Shown here: positions 52,413 to 60,964 of the stretch, in pieces
Position numbering within the stretch: the first letter of the stretch is position 1
Layout of the letters: each line of letters opens with the position of its first letter
Translations under genes and position numbers: made by a program
From: Intrasporangiaceae bacterium URHB0013
GTDB taxonomy: Bacteria; Actinomycetota; Actinomycetes; Actinomycetales; Dermatophilaceae
Direction: 5' to 3'
Length of the DNA: 64,000 nt
Assembly: GCA_000620545.1 (NCBI GenBank)
Contig: JIBA01000012.1
Span: forward strand, 595,448 to 659,447
Notes under the pieces: generated by a model
The model's input: the letters and a program-made list of their open reading frames with translations, nothing else
What the model was told of the DNA's origin: nothing
The model's database searches: none

Positions 52413-53362
52413 CCACCTCGACGAACCTTCCCGGCCACCCGCAGGTGCCGAACCTCGCCGAGGTGCCCGGCTCCATCCTCGGGCGCGACTCGGCCGTGAC
52501 GAAGGTGCTGCTGCGACGTTCGGCGGCCGCGCGACGGGCGCGCTACAGCACCGTCAAGATCTGGGTCGGTGCGATCTGCGCCGGGGTCGTCGTCATCCCG
52601 GTCGTCCTGGCGGGAGTCCTCCCGCTGCCCGACCCCATCGTCGGCGCCCTGTCCGAGTCGTCGCTGCCGCCGTTCAGCGCTGGTCACCTGCTCGGCACCG
52701 ACCCCAACGGTCGCGACCTGCTCTCGCGCATCCTCCACGGCGGCCAGACGTCCCTCGTCATCGGCTTCCTCGCAATCTTCGTCTCGGGGCTCTTCGGCAT
52801 CGTCGCGGGCGCCGCGGCCGGCTACTTCGGCGGCTGGGTCGACACGATCATCTCGCGGCTGCTCGAGGCGCAGATGGCGCTGCCGCTGCTGCTCATGCTG
52901 CTCCTCGTCGTCGCGCTCTTCGGCCCGTCCATCCCTGTCATCACGCTCGTCATCGCCTTCGCGCAGTGGCCCGAGCCGGCGCGCATCACCCGCGCCCTCG
53001 TGCTCGTGGAGCGGGAGAAGCCGTACGTCGCGGCGGCGCGGGTGCTCGGCCTGCCGAAGTTCTCCATCCTCAGCAAGCACGTCGTCCCCAACATCCTCCA
53101 GCAGGTTCTCGTCGTGGTGCTCCTGCTGCTGGCGCAGGCCGTGCTGCTCGAGAGCGCACTGTCCTTCCTCGGAGCCGGCGTCCAGCGCCCCTACCCCACC
53201 TGGGGCGGCATCATCTCCGACGGGCGCGAGCTCTTCGTCACGGGCAAGCCGTGGCTGGTCACGGTGCCGGGTGTGGCCATCGCGCTCCTCGTCGTCGGGG
53301 TCAACCTCATCGGTGACGGCCTGCGCGACCGCGTGCGTCGCGCGAAGGGAGACCGGGCATGA
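52409..53362 (+). CDS. ABC transporter permease, DppC type
   Basis: A 317-residue permease. After a 50-residue cytoplasmic leader, the N-terminal membrane helix (WVGAICAGVVVIPVVLAGVL), the LLGTDPNGRDLLSRILHGGQTSL signature and the coupling EAA motif (AARVLGLPKFSILSKHVVPN) are present. It pairs with the preceding DppB-type protein and overlaps the following ATPase gene (ATGA). Confidence 0.93.
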   Translation: MTTSTNLPGHPQVPNLAEVPGSILGRDSAVTKVLLRRSAAARRARYSTVKIWVGAICAGVVVIPVVLAGVLPLPDPIVGALSESSLPPFSAGHLLGTDPNGRDLLSRILHGGQTSLVIGFLAIFVSGLFGIVAGAAAGYFGGWVDTIISRLLEAQMALPLLLMLLLVVALFGPSIPVITLVIAFAQWPEPARITRALVLVEREKPYVAAARVLGLPKFSILSKHVVPNILQQVLVVVLLLLAQAVLLESALSFLGAGVQRPYPTWGGIISDGRELFVTGKPWLVTVPGVAIALLVVGVNLIGDGLRDRVRRAKGDRA

Positions 53363-54198
53363 GAGTCCTCGAGGTCAGGGACCTGCAGGTCGAGCTGCTG
53401 ACGGGCACCAGCGTCGTGCGCGCCGTCGACGGCGTCAGCTTCCACATCGACCGGGGCGAGACGGTGACGATCATCGGTGAGTCCGGGTCGGGCAAGTCGA
53501 CGACGGCCATGGCCATCCTGCGCCTGCTCCCCGACGACCTCGCGGTCATCTCCGGAGAGGCCCGCATCTCGGGCCAGGACGTCACGGGCAGCCGAACGGT
53601 CATCGACGAGCTGCGCGGGCGCGCCGTCGCGCTCATCCCGCAGGACCCCATGACGGCGCTCAACCCCATCCGCACCATCGGCCGGCAGATGACCGAAGCC
53701 GTGCGCATCAAGTACCCCGAGCTCGGCAAGGCGGAGGCGAGGGCGCGGGCCCTCTCGCTGATGGAGCAAGTGCACATCCGCACCCCCGCGAAGCAGTTCG
53801 ACGCCTACCCGCACCAGCTCTCGGGTGGCATGCTCCAGCGCGTGCTCATTGCGATGGCGGTCTCGACCGACGCCGACCTCATCGTCGCCGACGAGCCGAC
53901 CAGCGCGCTCGACGTCACGGTGCAGGCCGGCATCCTCGACCTGCTCCTCGAGCTCCAGGAGCAGACCGGGATCGCACTGCTGCTCATCACGCACGACCTC
54001 GGCGTGGCGCGCCTCATGAGCGACCGCGTCCACGTCATGAAGTCGGGCGCCTTCGTCGAGGGCGGCCCCGTGACCGACGTCGTCGACCACCCACAGCACC
54101 CCTACACCCAGAAGCTGCTCGGCGCGATTCCCGAGCTGGGCCCCTGGGAGGACCCGAGCGTCACGGCCCCGTTCGTCAAGGAGGCAAGCCATGGCTGA
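53359..54198 (+). CDS. ABC transporter ATP-binding protein, DppD type
   Basis: A 279-residue ATPase: Walker A GESGSGKST (residues about 37-45), Q-loop ALIPQDPMTALNP, signature LSGGMLQR and Walker B LIVADEPTSALD. It drives the oligopeptide-type importer. Shorter than most DppD proteins at its C-terminus (no full C-terminal oligopeptide-transporter extension). Overlaps the next ATPase by eight bases. Confidence 0.92.
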   Translation: MRVLEVRDLQVELLTGTSVVRAVDGVSFHIDRGETVTIIGESGSGKSTTAMAILRLLPDDLAVISGEARISGQDVTGSRTVIDELRGRAVALIPQDPMTALNPIRTIGRQMTEAVRIKYPELGKAEARARALSLMEQVHIRTPAKQFDAYPHQLSGGMLQRVLIAMAVSTDADLIVADEPTSALDVTVQAGILDLLLELQEQTGIALLLITHDLGVARLMSDRVHVMKSGAFVEGGPVTDVVDHPQHPYTQKLLGAIPELGPWEDPSVTAPFVKEASHG

Positions 54199-55039
54199 GG
54201 ACCTGCTCACCGTCAGCAACCTCGTCGTCGAGTACGGCACCGGCAAGGACACCTTCCGTGCGGTCGACGACGTGTCCTTCCGCGTGCCACGCGGCGGCAC
54301 CCTCGCCATCGTCGGCGAATCGGGCTGCGGCAAGTCGACGATCGCCAAGGCGCTCGTCCGGTTGCTCACCCCGACCTCAGGTGTCATCGACCTCGACGGC
54401 ACCGACTTGGCACGGATCCCCGAGAAGCAGCTGCGCCCGATGCGCCACCGCGTGCAGATGGTCTTCCAGGACCCGTACGGCTCGCTCGACCCGCACCTGA
54501 CCGCTCAGGACATCGTCGCCGAGCCGATCAGGGTGCGGGGAGAGAAGTCGCGCAAGACCCAGCGGGACAAGGCTGCCGCGCTCATCGAGCGGGTCGGGCT
54601 GCCGCGCACCGCACTCGACCGCAAGCCCCCGGAGTTCTCCGGTGGGCAGCGCCAGCGCATCGGGATCGCCCGGGCGCTCGCGTCCGGTCCGGAGCTGCTC
54701 GTGTGCGACGAGGCGACCAGCGCCCTCGACGTGTCCGTCCAGGCCCAGGTGCTCGAGCTGCTCGCCGACATCCAGGCCGAGACGGGGCTGACCTACCTCT
54801 TCATCTCCCACAACCTCGGAGTCGTGCGCGCCATCTCCCAAAACACCGTCGTCATGCGGGCCGGCCGCATCGTCGAGAGCGGACGCACCGACGACCTCCT
54901 CTCGCGCCCTCAGGAGGACTACACCCAGCGCCTGCGTCGCTCGGCCCTCGAGCCCGGTCTCATGACGGGCATCAAGCCGCGCCACCTGATCCGACACATC
55001 GCCGCCTCCCGTACGGCCGAGACCGAGAAGGCCTCATGA
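54191..55039 (+). CDS. ABC transporter ATP-binding protein, DppF type
   Basis: A 282-residue ATPase with Walker A GESGCGKST, FQDPYGSLDP Q-loop, FSGGQRQRIGIARAL signature and VCDEATSALD Walker B. It lacks the cysteine cluster found in some OppF proteins. It completes the five-gene importer and overlaps the aldo/keto reductase gene start (ATGA), so metabolism and uptake genes are translationally coupled. Confidence 0.92.
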   Translation: MAEDLLTVSNLVVEYGTGKDTFRAVDDVSFRVPRGGTLAIVGESGCGKSTIAKALVRLLTPTSGVIDLDGTDLARIPEKQLRPMRHRVQMVFQDPYGSLDPHLTAQDIVAEPIRVRGEKSRKTQRDKAAALIERVGLPRTALDRKPPEFSGGQRQRIGIARALASGPELLVCDEATSALDVSVQAQVLELLADIQAETGLTYLFISHNLGVVRAISQNTVVMRAGRIVESGRTDDLLSRPQEDYTQRLRRSALEPGLMTGIKPRHLIRHIAASRTAETEKAS

Positions 55040-56028
55040 CCGCCAGCGCCCTCCCCGGGATCGACCTGCCGGGACTCGACCGGCCGCTGTCGCGGCTCGT
55101 GCTCGGGACCATGACCTTCGGCGACACCGTCGACCTCGGCACGGCCCGCACCATGGTCGACACCGCACTCGACCGCGGGATCACGTCGATCGACACCGCC
55201 AACGGGTATGCCGCTGGGCGCAGCGAGGAGATGCTCGCCGAGATCCTCGTCGGCCGCCGCGACGCCGCGACGATCGCGACGAAGGCCGGCATCTACCCCG
55301 CCGACGCAGGCGACGCCCCGCTGCTCTCGGCGGCCGGTCTGCGCTCGTCGCTCGAGGCCAGCCTGCGCCGACTGCGCACCGACCACGTCGACGTCTACTA
55401 CCTTCACCAGCCGGACCGGTCGGTCCCGATCGCCGAGACGGTCTCCGCCCTGGGCCAGTTCGTCAAGGAGGGCACGGTCCGCGCGATCGGCGTCTCGAAC
55501 TTCTCCGCCTGGCAGATCGGCGACGTGTTCGCCGCGTGCGATGCGCTCGGTACGCCGAGACCCGTTCTCGCGCAGCAGCTCTACAACCTCGTCGCGCGCC
55601 GGATCGAGGCCGAGTACGCCGAGTTCGCGGTGAGCAAGGGTCTCGCGACGATCGTCTACAACCCGCTCGGCGGCGGCCTGCTGACCGGGCGCCACTCCTT
55701 CACGGAGTCCCCGGGGGAGGGGCGTTTCGGCTCGTCGGCCCTCGCGACCATGTACAAGGACCGCTACTGGAACGCCGAGACGTTCACGGTCATCGAGGCC
55801 CTGGGCGCCATCGCGTCGGAGGCCGGCATCACCCTCCCCGAGCTGTCGCTGCGCTGGCTGCTGAGCAAGCCGGTCGTATCGTCCGTCCTGCTCGGGGGAT
55901 CCAAACCACATCAGCTGGAGACCAACATCGCTGCTGCACAAGCCGGTCCGCTCCCCGACGACGTCCTCGCCGCCTGCGACGAGGCAGGCCTGGCGCTTGC
56001 CGGGTCGATGCCGGGGTACAACCGATGA
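55036..56028 (+). CDS. Aldo/keto reductase
   Basis: A 330-residue AKR barrel. The catalytic tetrad is visible: Asp and Tyr in SIDTANGYAAGR, Lys in IATKAG, His in YYLHQPD. The NADPH-binding C-terminal SSVLLGGSKPHQLETN is present. It should reduce a sugar aldehyde/ketone or oxidise a sugar lactol with NADP(H). It stands between the transporter and an aldolase, so it probably acts early in degrading the imported compound. Confidence 0.92.
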   Translation: MTASALPGIDLPGLDRPLSRLVLGTMTFGDTVDLGTARTMVDTALDRGITSIDTANGYAAGRSEEMLAEILVGRRDAATIATKAGIYPADAGDAPLLSAAGLRSSLEASLRRLRTDHVDVYYLHQPDRSVPIAETVSALGQFVKEGTVRAIGVSNFSAWQIGDVFAACDALGTPRPVLAQQLYNLVARRIEAEYAEFAVSKGLATIVYNPLGGGLLTGRHSFTESPGEGRFGSSALATMYKDRYWNAETFTVIEALGAIASEAGITLPELSLRWLLSKPVVSSVLLGGSKPHQLETNIAAAQAGPLPDDVLAACDEAGLALAGSMPGYNR

Positions 56029-56048
56029 GCGGCGTGGGAGGGACCGCG

Positions 56049-56831
56049 ATGGAGCGTAGCCGCGAACGCGTGCTCGACTACGCCCGACGCGTCCGGGCCC
56101 GCGAGACGATCCTCGGCTACTGGGTCATCATCGACTCACCCGTGTCGACGGAGCGTCTGGCCCGCCTCGGCTACGACTACGTCTGCTTCGATGCTCAGCA
56201 CGGGTTGCTCGACTACAAGGGCATCCTCGCGGGAATGACGGCCATCGACGCAGGGGGCGAGTCGGTCGGCATGGTTCGCGTGGGCGCCAACGACCCGTTC
56301 CTCATCGGGCAGGCGCTCGACTCGGGAGCCGCCGGCATCATCGTGCCGCTCGTCAACACGGCTGAGGACGCGGCTCGCGCCGTGTCGTTCGCGAAGTACC
56401 CTCCGACGGGGATCCGGTCCTACGGCCCGATGCGGTCGCAGCTGCGGATCGGCCCCAACCCTGCCGACTCCAACGAGGCGACCGTCGTGCTGGCGATGAT
56501 CGAGACCCCGCAGGGGCTCGAGAACGTCGAGGCCATCGCGGCGACGCCCGGCATCGACGGCCTCTACATCGGCCCGTCCGACCTCCGCATCGCCGTCGGC
56601 GGCGCGACGTCGACCGACCCCGCCGTCGACGAGGCCTTCGAGGACGCCGTGTCGCGGGTCCTGGCAGCTGCCCAGTCGGCTGGCATCGCAGCCGGGTTCC
56701 ACACTCCCAGTGGAGAGGTCGCAGCCAAGCGCCTCGGCCAGGGCTTCACCCTCGCCACGGTCTCGTCCGACCTCATCCACCTCGAGCAGGCCGCGACGGC
56801 CCATCTCAAGGCGGCCCGGGGCGAGTCGTGA
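56049..56831 (+). CDS. HpcH/HpaI-type aldolase
   Basis: A 260-residue class II aldolase of the HpcH/HpaI (2-keto-3-deoxy-acid aldolase) family. The motifs GYDYVCFDAQHGLLDY, VRVGANDPFLIGQALDSGAAGIIVP and MIETPQGLENVEAIAATPGIDGLYIGPSDLRIAVG are intact, including the metal-binding Glu and Asp. ATG 56049 has gggagg 8 bases upstream; ATG 56025, which overlaps the previous stop (ATGA), is the alternative. Splits a 2-keto-3-deoxy sugar acid into pyruvate and an aldehyde; the exact substrate is unknown. Confidence 0.92.
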   Translation: MERSRERVLDYARRVRARETILGYWVIIDSPVSTERLARLGYDYVCFDAQHGLLDYKGILAGMTAIDAGGESVGMVRVGANDPFLIGQALDSGAAGIIVPLVNTAEDAARAVSFAKYPPTGIRSYGPMRSQLRIGPNPADSNEATVVLAMIETPQGLENVEAIAATPGIDGLYIGPSDLRIAVGGATSTDPAVDEAFEDAVSRVLAAAQSAGIAAGFHTPSGEVAAKRLGQGFTLATVSSDLIHLEQAATAHLKAARGES

Positions 56832-58072
56832 CAGTGGCTGACGCTGCCCAGTCGACGCAGGCCCTGCCGAGCGACGGCGTGCTGCGCCCGCGTGACGGGG
56901 GCGGCCACACGGCATACCTTCCCACCCCGACCGTGCAGTGCCACGCCGCCAACCTGGCGTGGCTCCCCGACGGTGACCTCGCGTGCGTGTGGTTCGGCGG
57001 CACCCAGGAGGGGGTCAGCGACATCACCGCCTACCTCTCGCGTCTGCCGTCCGGCTCGGACACGTGGCGAAGCCCGGTGCCGCTCAGCGACGACCCCACC
57101 CGGTCGGAGCAGAACCCGGTCCTGTTCACCGCACCCGACGGCGAGGTGTGGCTGCTCTACACGGCGCAGCGCGCCGGCAACCAGGACACCTCGGAGGTGC
57201 GGCGCCGCGTGTCCCGGGACGGCGGCGACACGTGGGAGGCGCCGACGGTGCTGCTCCCGGCGACCGAGGCCGGCGGCGTCTTCGTGCGCCAGCCGCCCGT
57301 CGTGCTCGCCGGCGGCCGCATCCTGCTGCCGGTCTTCAACTGCGTCACCGTGCCCGGCGAGAAGTGGGTCGGCAACCAGGACACCTCGAGCGTCTGGTGG
57401 AGCGATGACGGCGGGACCAGCTGGACCGAGGCAATAGTGCCCGGGTCGGTCGGTTGCGTGCACATGAACGTCGTCGTGCGACAGGACGGTTCGCTCTGGG
57501 CCTGCTTCCGCAGCCGCTGGGCAGACCACGTCTGGGAGACGACCTCGGTCGATGACGGGCTGACATGGGCCGAGCCCACGCCGACGGCGCTGCCCAACAA
57601 CAACTCCTCGATCCAGGCCGTGGCGGTCGACGGCGGAGAGGTCGCGCTCGTCTTCAACCGGAGCTCGGCCCTCGACGCCACCGAGCGGCGCGTGTCGCTC
57701 TACGACGAGATCGACGACGAGGGTGTCGTCGACGGCCTCGACGGGCCGGTCGTGGCCGAGCCGTCGCCGGAGGTGGCCGAGGCCGCTGGCCGGCGCACCG
57801 CCTTCTGGGGTGCGCCACGGGCGCCCATGACGCTCGGTCTCAGCCCCGACGAGGGCCGGTCGTGGCCGGTGCAGGTCGACCTCGAGATCGGCGACGGCTA
57901 CTGCATGTCCAACAACTCGCGCGACGGGCTCAACCGCGAGCTGTCGTACCCCTCGGTGCTGCCTGGTCCCGGCGGCGACCTGCACATCGCCTACACCTAC
58001 CACCGCCGAGCCATCAAGCACCTGCACCTGCCCGCCGACGTCGTCGACCGCCTCCGGGGCCCATCCCGGTGA
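56828..58072 (+). CDS. BNR-repeat, sialidase-fold protein without signal peptide
   Basis: A 414-residue six-bladed beta-propeller protein of the exo-sialidase/BNR_2 type. At least three Asp-box-like turns are seen (SRDGGDTWEAP, SDDGGTSWTEA and SVDDGLTWAEP), and the SPDEGRSWP turn near the end. GTG start, overlapping the aldolase stop. No signal peptide, so it probably acts in the cytoplasm after uptake. The family includes sialidases but also enzymes acting on other glycosides or lactones, so the specificity is open. Confidence 0.88.
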   Translation: MTVADAAQSTQALPSDGVLRPRDGGGHTAYLPTPTVQCHAANLAWLPDGDLACVWFGGTQEGVSDITAYLSRLPSGSDTWRSPVPLSDDPTRSEQNPVLFTAPDGEVWLLYTAQRAGNQDTSEVRRRVSRDGGDTWEAPTVLLPATEAGGVFVRQPPVVLAGGRILLPVFNCVTVPGEKWVGNQDTSSVWWSDDGGTSWTEAIVPGSVGCVHMNVVVRQDGSLWACFRSRWADHVWETTSVDDGLTWAEPTPTALPNNNSSIQAVAVDGGEVALVFNRSSALDATERRVSLYDEIDDEGVVDGLDGPVVAEPSPEVAEAAGRRTAFWGAPRAPMTLGLSPDEGRSWPVQVDLEIGDGYCMSNNSRDGLNRELSYPSVLPGPGGDLHIAYTYHRRAIKHLHLPADVVDRLRGPSR

Positions 58073-58812
58073 CCGCGGCTCCGGGGCCCGAGTGGGCTCC
58101 CTTCCCAACCGCCGAGCGCGCGACGCGCACCGCGGTCGTCACGGGGGCCAGCTCAGGCATCGGCCTCGCGATCGCCGACGACCTCGTCGGTGCCGGATGG
58201 CACGTCCTCGGGCTCTGCCGCTCCCGCGGCGCACTGCCGGACGCCGCCACGTGGGTGCCGTGCGACCTGGCTGACCTGATCTCGGCCGACGAGGCCGTAC
58301 GCGTGGTGCGCAGGGCGGCTGCCGGCGGCGTGGACGCGATCGTCCACGCCGCCGGCCTGCAGTACTCCGCCGGTGTCGGCGAGCTGCGGCCGGAGCGGGG
58401 TGAGCGCATGTGGGCGGTGCACGTGCGCGGCGCCGAGCTCGTCGTCGGCGGCCTCGTCGGTGTACTCGTCGACGGCGGTCGAGTCGTCCTGGTCGGAAGC
58501 CGCACCATGACGGGAGTGCCGGGCAAGAGCCAGTACTCCGCCACGAAGGCCGCTCTCGCCGCGATGGCCCGGGCGTGGGCCTCGGAGCTCGCGCCGCGCA
58601 GGGTCACCGTCAACGTCGTCGCTCCGGGGCCGACGCGCACCGCGATGCTCGAGGACCCCAAGCGCGCGTCGGTGCCGCCCGTCGTGCCACCGCTCGGTCG
58701 GCTCGTCGAGCCGTCGGAAGTGGCCGCCCTTACCCGGTTCCTGCTCGAAAGGACGGGCGCCATGGTGACGGGTCAGACCATCCTCATGTGCGGCGGCGCG
58801 TCTCTGCCCTGA
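58069..58812 (+). CDS. Short-chain dehydrogenase/reductase (SDR)
   Basis: A 247-residue classical SDR: TGASSGIG cofactor loop, HAAGLQ (NAG-like motif), the Ser in VVLVGSRTMTG and the YSATK active site, followed by the PGPTRT motif and a GQTILMCGGA end. GTG 58069 overlaps the BNR stop (GTGA). Last gene of the operon; probably oxidises a sugar alcohol or sugar at a C-OH group with NAD(P). Confidence 0.92.
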   Translation: MTAAPGPEWAPFPTAERATRTAVVTGASSGIGLAIADDLVGAGWHVLGLCRSRGALPDAATWVPCDLADLISADEAVRVVRRAAAGGVDAIVHAAGLQYSAGVGELRPERGERMWAVHVRGAELVVGGLVGVLVDGGRVVLVGSRTMTGVPGKSQYSATKAALAAMARAWASELAPRRVTVNVVAPGPTRTAMLEDPKRASVPPVVPPLGRLVEPSEVAALTRFLLERTGAMVTGQTILMCGGASLP

Positions 58813-58870
58813 TCGTGCTGACTCGCGCCAGCCTGCTGTGCGCTCCTCGGAGCTCGTGCCCCAGCGTGAG

Positions 58871-58898
58871 CAGGAGGTCCGCGTCCGGGGTCCTCCTG
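58871..58898. terminator. Hairpin between convergent SDR and thiolase genes
   Basis: A 10-bp stem with one mismatch (caggaggtcc / ggtcctcctg) around an 8-base loop; likely terminates the catabolic operon and perhaps the convergent thiolase transcript. Confidence 0.55.
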
Positions 58899-58933
58899 TC
58901 GGCGAAGGCTGGGGGCGGTTGCCCGGCCCGCGC

Positions 58934-60127
58934 TCAGACGGTGACGTTCTCGAGCACGACCGCGAGTCCCTGGCCGACGCCGATGCAGATGCAGGCGACG
59001 CCCCACCTTCCACCGGACCCCTGCAGGTCACGGGCGAGCGTGCCGAGGATACGACCGCCTGACGCGCCCAGCGGGTGGCCGATGGCAATGGCGCCGCCGT
59101 GCCGGTTGACGATGTCCGGGTCGATGCCCCAGGCGTCGATGCAGGCGAGCGACTGCGCGGCGAACGCCTCGTTCAGCTCGACCGCCGACACGTCGGCCCA
59201 GGTGATGCCCGCGCGGGCGAGGGCTCGGTCGGCCGCCTCGACCGGCGCGAAGCCGAACAGCTGCGGGTCGAGCGCACTCGCGCCACGACCGGCGATGCGG
59301 GCCACGGGGTCGAGTCCGAGGCGCTCCTGCGCGGCTGCGCTGCCGAGCAGGACGGCCGACGCTCCGTCGTTGAGCGGCGAGGCGTTGCCCGCGGTGACGG
59401 TGCCGCCCTCCTTGCGGAAGGACGTGCGCAGCCCGGCGAGGCGCTCGACCGTCGTGTCGCCGCGGATCGACTCGTCGCGCGACAGGCCGACACCCGGGAC
59501 CGGCACGACGAGGTGGTCGTAGAAACCCTCGGTCCACGCGTCATCCGCGAGACGGTGCGAGCGCGCCGCGAACTCGTCCTGGCGCTCACGCGTGACGCCG
59601 TGTCGCTCACGCAGCTGCTCCGTGGCCTCCCCGAGCGACACCGTCCACTCCGACGGCATCGCCGGGTTGACGAGCCGCCAGCCGAGCGTCGTCGACGAGA
59701 GCTCCAGACTGCCCACGGGATACGGCTTCTCCGTCTTCGGCATGACCCAGGGCGCTCGTGTCATGGACTCGACGCCGCCGACGAGGACGACGTCGGCGTC
59801 GCCCGTCTCGATCTGCCGCGAGGCGATCATCGCCGCGTCGAGGCTCGAGCCGCAGAGGCGGTTGACCGTCGTCCCGGGGATGCTCGTCGGCAGGCCCGCG
59901 AGCAGGGTCGCCATCCGCGCGACGTTGCGGTTCTCCTCACCGGCGCCGTTCGCGTTGCCGAAGACGACCTCGTCGAGCAGGCCGGCGTCGGCGACCAGGC
60001 CGGGGGAGCGGTCGACGGCCGCCCGGACCACGAGCGCGGCGAGGTCGTCCGGACGTGTCGCGGCGAGGGCCCCGCCGAAGCGGCCGAAGGGCGTGCGGAG
60101 GGCGTCGTAGACGAACGCGTCGTTCAC
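58934..60127 (-). CDS. Acetyl-CoA C-acyltransferase (thiolase), PcaF-like
   Basis: A 397-residue thiolase. The N-terminal catalytic Cys92 lies in NRLCGSSLDAA, the second active-site His in IAIGHPLGASGGR, and the distal Cys in GVACICIGVGQG. It resembles beta-ketoadipyl-CoA/3-oxo-5,6-dehydrosuberyl-CoA thiolases, but no aromatic-catabolism genes are nearby, so a general beta-ketoacyl-CoA thiolase is possible. It starts at ATG 60127. It is monocistronic within the window. Confidence 0.93.
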   Translation of the reverse strand: MNDAFVYDALRTPFGRFGGALAATRPDDLAALVVRAAVDRSPGLVADAGLLDEVVFGNANGAGEENRNVARMATLLAGLPTSIPGTTVNRLCGSSLDAAMIASRQIETGDADVVLVGGVESMTRAPWVMPKTEKPYPVGSLELSSTTLGWRLVNPAMPSEWTVSLGEATEQLRERHGVTRERQDEFAARSHRLADDAWTEGFYDHLVVPVPGVGLSRDESIRGDTTVERLAGLRTSFRKEGGTVTAGNASPLNDGASAVLLGSAAAQERLGLDPVARIAGRGASALDPQLFGFAPVEAADRALARAGITWADVSAVELNEAFAAQSLACIDAWGIDPDIVNRHGGAIAIGHPLGASGGRILGTLARDLQGSGGRWGVACICIGVGQGLAVVLENVTV

Positions 60128-60189
60128 GATCGTGACTTCCTGGTCGAGGGGGGCGGCATACGACAGGCGTACGCCGGGGCGTTACCGGG

Positions 60190-60228
60190 TGGGCCCCGTC
60201 GGGCTCGAACCGACGACCGGCGGATTGA
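60190..60228 (-). other. tRNA 3'-half, probable attachment-site scar
   Basis: On the minus strand the sequence shows, in order, an anticodon-stem 3' arm, a variable loop, a perfect T-arm (GTCGG-TTCGAGC-CCGAC, 60198-60214), a 7-base acceptor 3' strand (GGGGCCC, 60191-60197) and discriminator A. No matching D-arm or 5' acceptor strand (GGGCCCC) occurs upstream. Such a 3' fragment, running from the anticodon loop to the tRNA end, is what integration of a mobile element at a tRNA gene leaves behind. Confidence 0.7.
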
Positions 60229-60364
60229 CGTCGGTCGAGGGTTGCGGCCTCTCAGGCGACGAGGGTTTTCCTCGCACGCGAGTGTACGGGTCGTCGCCCG
60301 ACGCCCGACGCCCGACGCGGGCGGACGGTGGAGCGCCGGGTCGGCGGGCCCATGCGGCCGTGGG

Positions 60365-60892
60365 TCACTGTCTGCGCGCCCTGGCCAGCGTCAGCTGTCG
60401 GCGGTGGTGCTCGTAGTGCTGTGTGGGGTAGTGGTAGACCTCGCGAAGGGTCATGTGGTCTCTGAAGTAGGGGTCCCACCCGACCGGGAAGTGCATTCCG
60501 CGGTCGAGCGACGCGGCTGTCTGCCGACGAAGCGAGCTTTGCAGGGTGGCGATCACGCCGCCCATGAGCCGTTCCATGCGTGGGTAGCCGAGGACCCGGG
60601 CGCCCCCGAGGGAGCCGAGGTAGTTGACGACGTGGAACGGGCGGGTGCCGGCGTTGAGCAGTGCAGCGAACCGTTTGGACGCTCCGTCCGGGAGCCGGCC
60701 GAAGGCGCGCACCAGGAAGCGGAGGTTTCGCACCAGCAGGTAGCCGAAGAGCATGTGGAAGAGCAGCTGCTCGTTGGTCCACTTGGTCCCGGCGCTCGGT
60801 TGGCTCAGCTCCGTCACGGTTGCCGTCTCGAGGAGGTCTCGGAAGTCGGCGCGGACCAGGTCCAGCTCTGTGCAGATGCCATCGACGTCCAT
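60365..60892 (-). CDS. DinB-like family protein
   Basis: A 175-residue four-helix DinB/mycothiol-maleylpyruvate-isomerase-like protein. ATG 60892 has a near-perfect ggagg site with 6-base spacing, better than the ATG at 60943. Typical elements are the N-terminal helix (ELDLVRADFRDLLET), a WTNEQLLFHMLFG segment with the first conserved His, and YHYPTQHYEHHRRQL with the two others, so the usual three-His metal site seems present. Function of the family is not settled; small-thiol-dependent transferase activity is common. It follows the copper ATPase gene by 72 bases. Confidence 0.85.
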   Translation of the reverse strand: MDVDGICTELDLVRADFRDLLETATVTELSQPSAGTKWTNEQLLFHMLFGYLLVRNLRFLVRAFGRLPDGASKRFAALLNAGTRPFHVVNYLGSLGGARVLGYPRMERLMGGVIATLQSSLRRQTAASLDRGMHFPVGWDPYFRDHMTLREVYHYPTQHYEHHRRQLTLARARRQ

Positions 60893-60964
60893 GGCGGCCT
60901 CCGGGTTTGGCGGGTCGGCGTGGTTCCACGGTAGGTCGCCCATGCCTGCGTGGTGTTTCCCGGC

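Noticed and set aside
54703..55035. Extended N-terminus for the aldo/keto reductase
   Set aside because: The upstream portion of the frame is a shadow of the DppF gene; the ATG at 55036 overlaps the DppF stop and starts the natural AKR N-terminus.
60190..60240. Complete tRNA gene, for example a tRNA with anticodon TCA (tRNA-Sec)
   Set aside because: Only the T-arm and acceptor 3' strand fit. No 5' acceptor strand, D-arm or anticodon-stem 5' arm can be found upstream, so a functional tRNA is excluded.
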